Positions 43,702 to 55,458 are shown, counted from the first letter of the stretch. The stretch: 64,000 nucleotides of DNA from Zygnema cylindricum (GCA_037447655.1 JBBHKE010003125.1:90621-154620); one strand, 5' to 3'. A program made the numbers and translations. Notes: generated by a model from the sequence alone, not told the origin.

Positions 43702-43706
43702 CGAGT
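43702..43706. repeat. Target-site duplication of COPA-4, left copy
   Basis: cgagt, repeated exactly at 56550-56554, right after the COPA-4 3' LTR. Confidence 0.9.
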
Positions 43707-44395
43707 TGTTGAAATTAAAGGTTTACTTAAGTATTTTCTAGGTTACTTAATTGATTTAAATAAGAGCAAGAAAGAGTAGAGGCAGCATGCTTCTAACTTC
43801 TCTCTCTAGCCTCCATACTTGCCATAGTCACTAAAGGCTAGAGAGGAAGCTAGAGCCATGGTTGCCTATGCTTCCCCTAGAGTCAAAAGGAAACTTTTTG
43901 GTAAACTTACCAAAAAGGTTGACGGACCCAGGATTTGATCCTGGTACCTACTATCTGTCAAATTAGCCTAGTGTCGTTACCATGTAGCCTATCACCTGTG
44001 TCGAAGCATATAGGGTACGATAGCTACTTAAAGACGTAGAAATAGAGAAGTTCATTTAACTAACGAACGGACCACAATCACACAGACATAGTTAGATAGA
44101 ATTACAACGAAAAGTACTGCTTCTATCTTAAACGGCTATAAATAAAGGCAGATATCAATCGAATGGTGGAGGAAGAAGCTGAGATCACGGAATGGACGAT
44201 TAGGTTGTTTGCAGTCTCAACCACACCAGATGACACGTGGCACCATGACATTGGATAGCGGCATCTCCGGACATAACATGGCGAACGCGGATATGGCAGG
44301 CGTGTTCTTCTTCGCCATGTCGTAGAATGGCCGTACAGAAAGTACTCCGGGCCAGGTACCTTTTTGTATTGTACAATGAATTTATTGGTTCCGTC
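43707..44395 (+). repeat. COPA-4 5' LTR, left 689 bp
   Basis: It aligns with 55547-56240, up to the ggttccgt/ggctccgt step, where COPA-5 begins. A T-arm-like motif is at 43927-43945. Confidence 0.88.
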
Positions 44396-45444
44396 TATAG
44401 AAACTAATGGTCCGCTTAAAGTATTTTCTAGGTCTAAATAGAAATATAGAAAGAAGCCGAGGCAGGCTACCTCTAACTTCTCAAACTTGTCGCAGTCACT
44501 GAGAAATTGGAGAGGAAGCAAGAGCCATGGCTACCTAGGCTATCTAGAGGTTTACGGGAAATATAAATATTAGTTTATTTACCGTTAGAGGTTTATTTAC
44601 TAAAAGGATATGTGCTGCCCCCAGGAATTAATCGTGGTACCTGCCGGACGGTAAGTAGCCGGTAGCCTTATCCGTTATGTCTAGACCACATGTTACGTAC
44701 TATACGGTTTGATATTTACTTATACATTATCAAGTAGGATAATTCATTTAGCTGAAACTATTTTCGACATACATAGAATCAATAATGTAAAAGTACGGAT
44801 TGCGGTACGGATAAGAAACGAATACCGCGCATTTGTTTCTTTAGCGAAACGAAAACCGCGCGGGTATTTATTACGGCTACGATTAAATGTGAATATAATC
44901 GGACGTCCGGAATCAACGCCGAGATTGCAAAAGAGGATTTCGGCGGTTTGTGGTCATCGCCACATCGGATGACACGTGGCGGTATAACATTGGATCGCGA
45001 TATCTCCGAGGATTAAGGGAGCAAATCCAAATATACCACGTGTCGACATTTAGGCCATGTCGTACAGTGTCCGTATAGAAAGTACACCGGCAGTTGTACT
45101 TTTGTGTACAAAAGTGGAATATGATTGGCTCCGTAAATTAGTAGATAGAGTCTGTGAGAGAGATAAAACTTAGAAAAATAAGGAGATAGGACCCTCTCTT
45201 CAGAGAGCTTCTGTACAAAAGGTCAACTTTGACCCTCCATAACTTACTGCTCAGGGGAGCAAATTCAAAGATTCTTATAGTTATCGACTCAAGGGAGTCT
45301 TGCCTTCACAATGGTGAAGGTGGTCAGAGTTTTTGTCTTCTACTGTGGCAGTTTTTCTTGATGAAACACAAAGGGGTCAGAGTTTTCCTAGAGGCTTCTT
45401 ATAAGCTGTTCACTCTGAGGACTTATGGAGGTCTCAGAGTTTCA
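44396..45444 (+). repeat. COPA-5 5' LTR
   Basis: 1049 bp, ending GAGTTTCA. ATG 45425 is 20 bases from the end. The first bases are degenerate, so the left border is placed by alignment. Confidence 0.88.
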
Positions 45445-46573
45445 GGTTATAAGCCCACCCTCTAAGGTACCAATAAATGGAAGTGGCTTCATATACACGG
45501 AAAGTATGATGATAGGAGCTCTATGCGAAAAAAGGTTTTGGGGGATAGTGAGTGGACAGTTGGGGCATCCATCTAGTCTTGGAATTCCTCCAAGGTCTGG
45601 AGGAAGCAGATTCACCAGAAAAGAGGATCCACCTTCAACGGAGGAAACAAAAGAAGGAGAGGTGGTGGACAAAGGAAAGGAGAAGGAGGCGACCACACCA
45701 ATAGCAACTGGTTCGGCATTCATGTCACCTATTCCGAGGAACGAGGAGAATGATACTGAAACCTGGGACTTCAACAATATGGCGGCAATGCACTTTATCG
45801 AACGCCATCTCACTGAAGGACTTGCATGTCCCCATTTGCACGTAGAAAGGGCATCCGATCATTGGATGGCTCTCATAGAGATGTACCGAAGTGGTACGAT
45901 TCAGCAACAACAGTTGGCTGATCAGAAAGTTAAGGAGTATGTATACAAAGGGGGGAAGATGTTGGATTTTTTCAATGAGCTTGCTACACTCTTCATGGAG
46001 CTAGAGAGTGCGGGAAAAGATTTTAGTGAAAAGGAAAAGGTTAACTGTTTACTGATGAAGTTACCCTATGAGTTCGAGAACATAGTCAACCGTGTGCAGG
46101 ACTTGCCGGACTCAAGGTGGATATGGAACTTAATGGTAGGGATGATTCTCGTTCGGGAGAATACGATTGAGATCCGAAGGGGAGGATTGAGTGGCCAAGC
46201 CTTGGCAACTGCGACCGATTGGAGGAACAAGGATTCTCGGAAACCGGTCGGAAACTATGGGGGGAGGGAGCAGAAAAATCAGACCGACGAATTCGGATCA
46301 AGGGCTCCCAAAGGTTTATGTCATTTTTGTAAGAAACCTGGGAACTATATGGCTGAGTGTACTAAGCTAACCGAGCTTCGGTTAAAGGAGGGGCAAACTG
46401 GTGGTACCTCGAGAGGAAAGAAAAAGGCCCTTGTGACACAGGTACATGAGGCGGAATCCGAGGACGAGGACGATGAGCTCCTTATGGATGAGGAGTTGGA
46501 GTCGAAAAACGAGTTCGAAATTCCACGAAGGCAGAAATGTACTTATGGTGGATTTAAAGGTGAAGCAGGCTAG
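45425..46573 (+). pseudogene. gag: COPA-5 gag, intact frame across LTR and primer site
   Basis: 382 open codons from the LTR ATG: MEVSEFQVISPPSKVPINGS, with the primer site ggttataagcccacc (45445-45459) read as VISP. This is the clearest case that Gag starts inside the LTR. Gag domain FNNMAAMHFIERHLTEG, zinc knuckle CHFCKKPGNYMAEC (the His is Asn here), and the acidic linker. A TAG at 46571 replaces Trp at the protease entry. Confidence 0.9.
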
Positions 46574-47625
46574 ATTATAGATTCAGGTGCCTCCATGCAC
46601 ATGTGTAAGGATAGGCACTTGTTCACTAAGATAAGAAAGATTCCCACCGTAGAGATAGAGTACGGGGATGGGAGGATAGTCACCACTACTCTTGTAGGAT
46701 CGGTAAATGTGAAATTGTTAGTAGAAGGAAAGACATCCATAGTACCATTCTCCGATGTATTGTTTATTCCGGAGCTGAAGAAAAACCTCATCTCTACATC
46801 CGTATTAGATGATAAGGGTTTTTTTACTAGCACTAGGGAAGGAGTCTTTACTGCTAGTTTTGAGGAGGATGTCTATTTCATTGCTGAGAAAGGTAGCCAT
46901 GGGATGTTTAGGCTGATTTTACGTAATGAAATGAAGAAACTTTATTATGATAGTGTTCATGATATAATGATGTGGCATAAGAGGCTTGGGCATGTGAATC
47001 TAGATAAGTTAAGAGAGATGAAATAGACGGGAGTGGTGGAAAGGATTAAGTTCAGTGAGAGTGATAATATAAGTGATTGTAGTGGATGTGCTCAAGGTAA
47101 AACACATAGATTACCCTTTCCTAAAACAACCACCTATAAGGGAGAAAAAATTCTAGATCTAGTACACACAGATATTTGGGGACCGGCTAAAGTGCCCTCA
47201 CCGTGGGGGAAGAGATTCATGATGACTATCACTGATGATTGGTCTCGGTATTCCCGATTGTATTTTTTGCAAAACAAGTCTGAAGCTCATGATTGTATTA
47301 GACAATATAAAGCATGGAGCAAAAAACTCCATGAAACTCCAATCATGAGAGTAAGGAGTGACAATGGTGGAGAGTATACTTCTAACCAATTTGAGGATTT
47401 TTTGAGGGAAGATGGGGTCCAACACCAAAAGACAGTTCTAGAAAATCCGGGACAGAATGGGGTAGCTGAAAGGTTAAATAGAACACTAAGTGATAGTGCT
47501 AGAAGTATGTTGTCAGATAAAAAGATAGGGAAAAGGTTTTGGGCAGAAGCAATGAACTGTGCTAATTACCTCAAAAATAGAGTTCTTACTTCAGCTATAA
47601 AAGATCAAACACCTTGTGAGAGATG
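46574..47625 (+). pseudogene. COPA-5 protease and integrase, up to the solo LTR
   Basis: Same frame as gag. Protease site IIDSGASMHMCKDRH; zinc region MWHKRLGHVNLDKL, a TAG at 47024, CSGCAQGKTHRLPF; core Asp in HTDIWGPAKVP, Asp in VRSDNGGEY and Glu in QNGVAERLNRTL. Interrupted at RCD by an insertion with duplicated agatg. Confidence 0.9.
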
Positions 47626-48454
47626 TGATAGGATCATATACAAAAATAAACTTAGCGCAAATGCCAGCGGAAGCATAAATGAATAAAACACACACAAGAG
47701 AAAGATTACCCTAAGGAAGCCAATATATTCCACGGAGAACTTTTCATACATAATTTCCTCACACCCTCAAAACGCACTCACTTCTAACTCCTCTCAATCA
47801 TACAAAAGATAATCTTCTCTAATCTCCTCTAACTCCTCAAGAAACACCACAAAGCCATCGAACTTCCTTAACTCCTTGAACTCTTTCATAATCTACAAGG
47901 AGGATCAACTCTGGCCAAATTGATAATAACCTCTCTCTCACTACACCTCAATGTACTCCTTCAAACGTCACGTAACAAAACCACGGTACACGATTAGAAA
48001 CGCGTAAGAGTCAACGTAGTGAAAACATCCGATCGACAACTGCGAACCGACTTGAACTACACGGTACGACAAGACAAGTCAACCACGAACCGACTTGAAC
48101 CACACGGTACAACTAGAACTTACGTGAACCCAAACGACCAAACATTTTCCACGTCACTTCAATAGTACGACTAGAACGCGTGAAACGCAACGAACAAACA
48201 GTTTCTACGTCACTTCAAATATCCAGCGACGAAACTACTTCGTCGCTAACTTCTACGTCACTTCAAATATCTTTCTACGTCACTTCAAATATCCAGCGAC
48301 AAAACTACTTCATCGCTAACTTCTACGTCACTTAGAATATCTTTCTACGTCACTTCAAATATCTAGCGACGAGACTACTTCGTCGCTGGTCGTCGCTACT
48401 TTAGCTACGAGAATGTCTCGTCGCTAAATGAATTCTCAATACTAAATCCTAACA
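47626..48454. mobile_element. Solo LTR of an unrelated family with hairpin repeats
   Basis: 829 bp, TGATAGGATC...AATCCTAACA; the nine terminal bases are inverted with one mismatch. Duplicated target agatg at 47621-47625 and 48455-48459. Removing it restores ERWTGR in integrase. Its second half has tandem blocks containing AGCGACGAA-ACTAC-TTCGTCGCT hairpins. No internal region is present. Confidence 0.88.
48207..48420. repeat. Tandem blocks with AGCGACGAA/TTCGTCGCT hairpins
   Basis: Three near-perfect hairpins (48225-48247, 48295-48317, 48365-48387) with 9-bp stems and a 5-base ACTAC loop recur every 70 bases, separated by ttctacgtcacttcaaatat steps. A fourth copy is in the COPA-3 LTR at about 59709-59731. 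Confidence 0.85.
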
Positions 48455-49069
48455 AGATGGACAGGTCGGAAACCAGACATATCTCACTTAAAGGTTTTCG
48501 ACAGTCAAGTATTCAATCTAGATACAGATCGGTCTAATTAGAAGCTAGATCCTAAAGGAAAATCGGGATACTTATTAGGATATGATGAGGATGTTAAAGG
48601 ATATAGAGTTTATGATCTAAAAAGGGAAGATATAATCTTAGTAAAGCATCTAGTAGTTATGGATGAAAGAAAGTCTGTGAATCCCTTCAAATATACGAAG
48701 TCAATAAAAATCAGATTTGAGTCAGAAAATTCTGATGACTTTGAGCTTCCTAACTATAAATGTTTTAAAGAAGATGACATTCTTGCAGGTACAAATCAGA
48801 CCGAAAAGGACTCGGCTGTGGAAACTCCAGTGACAACTCTACCCGAAGCGGAAGACGTGGTGGAAATTAATTCGGAATCAAGGGATAGGGGAGAAGCCGA
48901 GTTTGTTCAAAAGAATCCACGAGAACCATCTATTCCGACCTCAGATTTTGAGGGGGGAAGGAGAAGTAGCAAAAGACTGCAAGAAAAACAGGTTAATAAC
49001 AAGGTAACTAAACTATCTCATCAAGATGAACCTCAAAGTTATGGAGAGGCGATGACTTGTCCAGAATGA
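48455..49069 (+). pseudogene. COPA-5 integrase C-terminus and linker
   Basis: RWTGRKPDISHLKVFDSQVF, a TAG at about 48540, LLGYDEDVKGYRVYDLK, then the linker with EGGRRSSKRLQEKQ. A TGA at 49067 follows MTCPE. Confidence 0.88.
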
Positions 49070-49497
49070 AATCGGTGGAAGACAGCCATCAATGAGGAGA
49101 TGGCCTCAATTATGGCAGCCGATACTTGGGAGCTGGTGGATTGTCCACCTAGCCGAAAACCAATCGGTTGTAAGTGGGTTTTCAAATTAAAATTGAACCC
49201 AGATAACAGAATCGAGCGCTACAAGGCCAGATTAGTGGCAAAAGGATTTACACAAAAGGAGGGAATTCACTACGAGGAAACCTTTGCCCGGGTCGTCAGA
49301 TTTCCGTCCCTCCGAATACTTCTCAGTCTAGCAGCGGAAGATATGAAAGTGCACCAGATGGACATCAAGACAGCCTTTTTGCATGGAGGATTGGAAGAGG
49401 ATATCTTCATGCGACAACCTGAAGGGTTTATGGAGGAAGGAGAGGAGAGTAAGGTATGTCGGCTGATTAAATCTCTTAATGGTTTGAAACAAGCCTC
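49070..49497 (+). pseudogene. COPA-5 RT, 5' half
   Basis: AINEEMASIMAADTWELVDC, GCKWVFKLKLNPDNRIERYK, HQMDIKTAFLHGGLEEDIFM and RLIKSLNGLKQA, then the sequence departs. The YVDD box is absent. Confidence 0.88.
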
Positions 49498-49647
49498 TGG
49501 ACACATTTAAGTAAAATATCCTCTACTTCAAAAATTGCCACTTTCTATATATGGTTGCAACCATGGCGTGCCTTTGATCCTCACTCTCTTTCTTTAAAGT
49601 GAAGCTAAAATAGAGAAGTGAACTATAAATTACCTCTTTTCAACACA
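49498..49647. other. Filler between COPA-5 and COPA-4 gag
   Basis: About 150 bases with no similarity to either element. It likely marks the repair of a deletion that removed the COPA-5 3' end plus the COPA-4 LTR end and gag start. Confidence 0.5.
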
Positions 49648-50416
49648 TGTTTCCTATTTCAAGAAACGAGAAGAATGACATCAATACCTAGGACTATGAC
49701 AATATGGCGGCCAAGCATTTTATCCTCTGTCATCTCGTCATCTCACACAAGGACTCGCAGGTCCTCATTTGCAGGTGGAAAGGGCACCCGATCTCTGGGA
49801 TACGCCTATACGGATGTACTGGAGCGATCCGATTCAGGAACAGAAGCTGGCAGAGCAAAAGATCAATGGATACTTTCAGAAAGGAAAGAAATTGCTCGAT
49901 TTGTGAAATGAGCTGGCTGTACTCTTCATGGAGTTGGAGTGTGCCGGAAAGGTAAAAACCGAGAAGGCAAAGGTTCACTGCTTTCTCATGAAACTACCCG
50001 ATGTGTATGAGAACATTGTGAACCGGGTACAGGATCTTTCGGACTCCAGGTGGATATGGAATTCGGTAGTTGGTATGACCCGTGTCCGAGAGAATACTAT
50101 CAAAATCCGGAGGGGAGTTAAGAGTGGACAAGCCTTGGCGGCCGGAGCAAGTTGGAGAAACAAAGATTCACAGAAACCCCTTGGAATTCATGGAGGGGGA
50201 GACTAGACACATCAATCCGATGAGTCCAGAACAAGGGGACCTAAGGGGCTTTGTCATTTCCGCAAGAAACCAGGGCATTACATAGCGAAATGTAACAAGC
50301 TGACCGAGCTTGGGATAAAGGAAGGGCGGATTAGGGGTTAGCCACGAGGGAAGAAAAAGGCACTTGTCACATAGGTACTTGAGGAGGAATCCAATGAGGA
50401 GGACGACGAACTTCTA
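49648..50416 (+). pseudogene. gag: COPA-4 gag, 5' truncated
   Basis: From FPISRNEKND the Gag domain is readable with frameshifts: GLAGPHLQVERAPDLW, MELECAGKVKTEKAKVHCFL and ENIVNRVQDLSDSRWIWN. The zinc knuckle reads CHFRKKPGHYIAKC, with the second Cys changed to Arg. Stops at about 49906, 50204, 50338 and 50372. Confidence 0.85.
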
Positions 50417-51862
50417 TTGGATGAGGAGTCGGAGGCAAAGACAGAAGTCGAAATTCCACAGAAGCAGAAATGTGCTTTCGGTGAACTGAAAGGTGAAGGG
50501 GGCTGGATTGTGGATTCAGGTGCCTCCATGCACATCTGCAAGGATAAGCATCTTTTCACTAAGCAGAGAAAGATTCCTACAGTAGAGATTGAATATAGAG
50601 ATGGGAGAGTAGTTACCACTACTTATGTAGGATCGGCAGATCTGAAAGTCATAGTAGAAGGGAAAACCTCAATAGTTACATTCTCCGATGTATTGTTTAT
50701 TCCGGAGTTAAACAAAAACCTTATCTCTACATCTGTATTAGATGATAAAGGTTTTGAAACTAGAACCAGAAAAGGAGTTTTTTACAGCTAGCTTTGAGGA
50801 AGATGTGTATTTCACTGCTGAGAAAGGTAGCCAAGGAATGTTCACGCTTGCTTTAAGTAATGAAAAAACTCAAACTTTACTATGATGGTGTCAATGATAT
50901 TATGTTGTGGCATAAGAGACTTAGGCATGTGAATCTAGAAAAGCAAAAAAAAATGAAAAAGATGGGAGCAGTTGAAGGAATTCGCTTTGGGGAAAATGAG
51001 AATTTAAGTGATTGCAATGGGTGTGCTCAAGGTAAAGCACATAGATTACCATTTCCAAAGGAAGCAACCTATAAAGGAGAAAAAGTTTTTGATTTGGTAT
51101 ACACGAAAATTCGGGGATCGGCAAGAGTGCCATCACCAGGAGGGAAAAGATTTATGCTAACCATTACCGAGAATTGGTCTCGGTACTCCGGGTATATTTT
51201 TTGAAAAACAAATCAAAAAATCCGGGGTATTTCAAACAATATAAGGCATGGGCCGAGAAGCTTCACGAGACCTCAATAAAGAGAGTAATAAGTGACAATG
51301 GAGGGGAATATACCTCGAATCAGTTTGAGGAGTTCTTAAGAGTGGATGGTGTGCAACATCAAATGACAGTTGTTGAAAACCCGTAACAGAATGGTGTTGC
51401 CGAGAGATTGAATAGGACATTGAATGATAGTGCCCGGAGTATGTTGTCAGATAAAAGGATAGGAAAAATATTTTGGGCCGAAGCTATGAATTGTGCTAAT
51501 TATTTGAGAAATAGAGTACTTAGTTCGGCGGTGAAAGGCCAAACTCCATATGAGAGATGGACCGGCCGAAAACCATATCTATCTCACTTAAAGGTTTTCG
51601 GTAGTAAAGTCTTCAGTTTAGATACAGATAAATCTAAGTGGAAATGAGATCCTAAAGGGAAACTCGGATCATTGTTGGGATATGATGAGGATGTAAAAGG
51701 GTATAGAGTGTATGATCTAAAGAGAGAAGATATAATTCTAGTAAAGCACCTGGTAGCTATGGATGAAGGGATGTCGGTAGATCCCTTCAAATCCTCAAAG
51801 TCAATCAGAATCAAATTTGAGTGAAACAATTCTGATGACTTTCATCTTTTTAACTATCCGGG
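50417..51862 (+). pseudogene. COPA-4 protease and integrase
   Basis: Protease GGWIVDSGASMHICKDKH and LFIPELNKNLISTSVL are open to 50791; a one-base shift follows. Integrase: LWHKRLRHVNLEKQKK, CNGCAQGKAHRLPF, a changed first Asp region (VYTKIRGSARVP, Asp replaced by Lys), ISDNGGEYTSNQF, a TAA at about 51385, then AERLNRTLNDSARSML and ERWTGRKPYLSHLKVF. It ends near SDDFHLFNYPG at the COPB-4 junction. Confidence 0.87.
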
Positions 51863-52862
51863 TCTTTGTTTTTTTCATTTTTATCCGAGACATAGCTAAG
51901 TCCTCAAATATACAGAATTTCAAAATAGAACGAGCCTGCATATTTTTCTTAGACCATGACGGATGAGATTCATCCAGCGAACCATCCAATATATCTAAAA
52001 GATTGACATTCTCAAAATGGGTCTCCACCATATCCGCCCAGTTAACATACTTTTCCCCCCGAAAAGATAGGAATTCTTGATGACAGGCTCATAAACTGTT
52101 GTTCTACGACCACCGGTGCAGGTGGAAGAGCAGCTCTAGTAGTATAAGTAGACATGATACACTCTCAGAAGCTATCAAAAATCCTTCCAAAAAGTTGTTT
52201 TCAAGAGCTCACCAAATCTTATACAAGCATTCAAACCTCACAAAACACTATCAAAATATAAAGTAGCATAAACACTAACAACTCCCAAAGTTTGAGCGCA
52301 ATTGACACGACAACACTCAAGACATAATACTCAGAAGTTTCCCAAAAACAGTTTGCAGTTTTACTGCTTGAAAGTCTAGATACATGATGTGTTCTGAGTC
52401 CTAAGTCTTATACTTGTGTTGTATCGGCGATACCGGTGTACCTAAGAAGTACGACAAAGCACCAAGCTAACACTAATCTATCAAGCTACCACTGAGCTAC
52501 CAGTAAGCTACCACTAAGCTACCCACTAAGTTGACTAGAATCGTATTTATCGCAGTTGCTATGTATTGTACAGAATTACATTAAAAATATTGGACGTTGT
52601 GTTGTCTGTACAAACCATATCAAACGAAATCGCAGTTGCGTTGTCTTAACTTCGTCTATGCTGCTTTGTTCTGATTGCGTCGCAGCTGCGTTGCTGCATC
52701 GCAGGTGCGTTGTCTCCCCTTAATGTGTGACATGTATATGTGGATGTATTTGCCAATCCAAGATACCTATAATGTGCTTTAAGTGACAACGCTTGTCCTT
52801 TTAGATTTGTCTTTGTGTTGTCACACTAATTTACTGAGTCTTAAAGCTTTCCAAAATCAACA
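51863..52862 (-). mobile_element. COPB-4: 5' fragment of a copia element
   Basis: On the minus strand: a complete LTR (52862-52097, 766 bp, TGTTGATTTTGG...GAACAACA), a worn primer site, and the first part of gag (ADMVETHFENVNLLDILDG) to about 51866. ATG 52155-52153 lies 59 bases from the LTR end. No target duplication is visible; it replaces the COPA-4 linker. Confidence 0.87.
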
Positions 52863-53417
52863 ACGTCTAGTCTACTTTACATGAATAAACTACATAAAAT
52901 ATTGGCCAATACGTGGCCAACATCGTCTGCCGTACGTTTGACAAAATCCACCATCCGAGGGTAAAAACCCTCCATAACTACATGTATGCGCGAATCGACA
53001 TGGGTTCACGACTTAAATAAAATATGATATATGGTAGCGACGACCGGGAATCTCGATTCGCCTCCAAACGATACTCCACGCCCATACTTCGAAATCGTGT
53101 GCATACGCACGAATCGAAGCATACCGCACGAAATAATCCAAATCAAAATACCTGCGCACGAAATGAAAAGTAACGCATGAAATTAGTGCGGGTCAACAAC
53201 ATATAAATAAATGAACTGACGCAAAATTTTGCACGTGCAAACGAAAAAGCTAAACTTGCGTGCATCATATCGTGCGTACATGCATGAAATCTCGTGTGCA
53301 TGCACAAAATCGTGTGTGCGTGCATTATATCGTGCGAGCGCGCCGAATATCACCCGTGCGGGCAAAATATCGTGCGCGCGAGCAGCCAACACGATGCGGC
53401 ATGACAACCTCAAACAT
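52863..53417. other. Unassigned sequence with 20-bp minisatellite
   Basis: No coding domain. The motif gcacgaa and relatives recur through 53080-53260. It then passes into exact 20-bp units. The last part (from 53282) is duplicated at 55059. Confidence 0.5.
53262..53381. repeat. Six 20-bp tandem units
   Basis: Units start gc and follow roughly gcaaaatatcgtgcgngcgn; each is exactly 20 bases and diverged from the others. Five units recur at 55059-55158 as part of the 400-bp duplication. Confidence 0.85.
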
Positions 53418-54444
53418 AGGGAGAGGCAATGAAATGCCCGGGGAGAAACCGGTGGAAGACGACCATAAATGAAGAGATGGCTTCAATCATGGCGGCTGAT
53501 ACATGGGAGTTGGTGGAATGTCCACCTGATCGAAAACTAATTGGATGTAAGTGGGTTTTCAAATTAAAACTGAATTCGGACAAGACTATAAGGTGCGGTT
53601 ATTGGCCAAAGGTTTTGCTCAGAAAGAGGGAATAGACTACGAAGAAACCTTTGCTTCGGTCGTTAGATTTCCCTCGGTCCGGATAATTCTCAGTTTGGCA
53701 GCTGCGGAAGACATGGAAGAACACCAGATGGACATCAAGACAACCTTCTTGCATGGAGAACTAGAGGAGGAGATATTCATGCGACAGCAAGAAGGATTCG
53801 TGGAACAAGGAGAGGAAAGTAAGGTATATCGGCTGATCAAATCTCTATGGTTTGAAATAGGCACCCAGACAATAGAACGAGAAACTTGATGAGTTCCTTA
53901 CCAGTTTGGGATACATCCGGATCAGTTCAAATCATTCAATTTATGTTTTAGAAGATGAAGAAGGTATCATCTTTATTGCAATTTACGTTGATGATTTGCT
54001 TGTTCTGAGTAAGTCAATGGAAAAAATCAACAAACTAAAAACAGATCTAAAGGGAAGATTTGAAATGAAAGACATGGGGGAGGCAAGATATATTTTGGGA
54101 ATACAAATAGAGAGAGATAGAGAAAAGAGAATAATTAGACTAACTCACAAACAAGCAATTGGAAACGTTTTGGAAAAATTTCATATGGACAAAGCCAACA
54201 TTTGTACGACTCCTATGGACCTAAAGAAGGGAAGTGATGGGAGTGAGGAAGGAGATATCCTAATTCTAGATGATGAACTAAGTCCTAAAGAGAAGATGTT
54301 TATGCAGAATATCCCATACAAACAGGTAACGGGTAGTCTGATTTATTTTATGAATTGTACCATACCAGATTGGGCAGCAGCAGTAGGAGTGCTAACGAAG
54401 AGTTTGAATGCTCCTACCAAAAAGGATTGGGAAGCAGCTAAGAG
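53418..54444 (+). pseudogene. COPA-4 reverse transcriptase
   Basis: GEAMKCPGRNRWKTTINEEM, GCKWVFKLKLNSDKTI, then a 10-bp deletion at about 53590 and a frame change. VRLLAKGFAQKEGIDYEETF, HQMDIKTTFLHGELEEEIFM, another shift near 53850, and IAIYVDDLLVLSK with the catalytic pair follow. Thumb FEMKDMGEARYILGI and SLIYFMNCTIPDWAAAVGVL follow to the MITE. Confidence 0.9.
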
Positions 54445-54628
54445 TAGTGTTGGGTATCGAGGACCTTTTGCCGTTATTGGATATATATCGAGTTTCAGGT
54501 ACCCGATATTCGATATATCTCTTCGATATATCAAAAACCACATTATCGTGATATATCGCATCGCGGATATATCGAACCATTAAAACAAAATGAAAATTTT
54601 CAATTTTTTTTTCCAAAACCCAACCCCC

Positions 54629-54663
<35 letters not shown>

Positions 54664-54898
54664 TTGCGCGCTCAGTGGGGGAGGGGGGAGGGGGGGGGCA
54701 AATATCCGTACGATTTTACGTACAATTTTCCGTACAATTTTTCATACAATGACTATACGGACACCCATTTTTTGCGATATATATCGCTATAATTTATATT
54801 GGTACCGGTACGATATATCGAGGAATCTGCTCGATCGATATTCGATATATCAAATATCAAAATTATCGCGATATGAATTAACCCGATACCCAACACTA
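54445..54898. mobile_element. hAT-type MITE
   Basis: 454 bp with perfect 15-bp terminal inverted repeats tagtgttgggtatcg and a perfect 8-bp target duplication gctaagag (54437-54444 and 54899-54906). Eight-bp duplications and these ends fit hAT transposons. It has no transposase; the inside is rich in cgatatatcg palindromes and holds a long C-run facing a G-run. Excising it restores EAAKRVLIYLIGTRDLW in RNase H. Confidence 0.92.
54628..54704. repeat. C-run/G-run hairpin in the MITE
   Basis: About 35 consecutive C, then a short spacer and a G-rich stretch (gtgggggagggggg). The arms can pair, and C/G runs of this kind are hard to sequence, so the length is uncertain. Confidence 0.8.
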
Positions 54899-54906
54899 GC
54901 TAAGAG

Positions 54907-55058
54907 GGTCCTCATATATCTCATAGGAACTAGGGATCTATGGTTGTATCTGGGTTGGGAAAATACTGACATCACCACTTGGAGTGATGTCAGCTATTGG
55001 GATGCTCCGATGTGAAGATGTACATCTGGATATGTGTTATATGTGGGGAATGGTGCAT
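54907..55058 (+). pseudogene. COPA-4 RNase H, first part
   Basis: GTRDLWLYLGWENTDITTWS with SDVSYWDAPM, a TGA at 55013, then TSGYVLYVGNGAC. It breaks off where the duplicated block begins. Confidence 0.85.
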
Positions 55059-55458
55059 GCATGAAATCTCGTGTGCATGCATAAAATTGTGTGTGCGTGC
55101 ATTATATCGTGCGAGCGCGCCGAATATCACCCGTGCGGGCAAAATATCGTGCACGCGAGCAGCCAACACCATGCGGCATGACAACCTCAAACATTGGGAG
55201 AGGCAATGAAATGCCTGGGGAGAAACCGGTGGAAGACGGCCATCAATGAAGAGATGGCTTCAATCATGGCGGCTGATACATGCGAGTTGGTGGACTGTCC
55301 ACCTGATCGAAAACCAATTGGATGTAAGTGGGTTTTCAAATTAAAACTGAATTCGGACAAGACTATTGATCGGTATAAGGTGCGGTTATTGGCCAAAGGT
55401 TTTGCTCAGAAAGAGGGAATAGACTACGAAGAAACCTTTGCTTCGGTCGTTAGATTTC
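55059..55458 (+). repeat. 400-bp duplication of 53282-53671
   Basis: It repeats five 20-bp units, the short leader and the first 85 codons of RT (GEAMKCLGRNRWKTAINEEM, RYKVRLLAKGFAQKE). This copy keeps the 10 bases deleted in the other one. The junctions have a little shared sequence (catgcatg at the left). Confidence 0.9.

Larger units (their letters stand above)
44396..49497 (+). mobile_element. COPA-5: Ty1/copia element, 3' truncated
   Basis: A 5' LTR (44396-45444, first bases TATAG rather than TGTAG), primer site, gag, protease, integrase with a solo-LTR insertion, and the first half of RT. It stops within RT at GLKQA. No 3' LTR follows, so the right end was deleted. Confidence 0.9.

Noticed and set aside
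42801-43706. 42801 LTR as the 3' LTR of COPA-3
   Set aside because: It is in plus orientation, while COPA-3 lies on the minus strand.
53200-53420. CRISPR-like array at the 20-bp repeats
   Set aside because: Units are contiguous without spacers, and the context is a plant genome.
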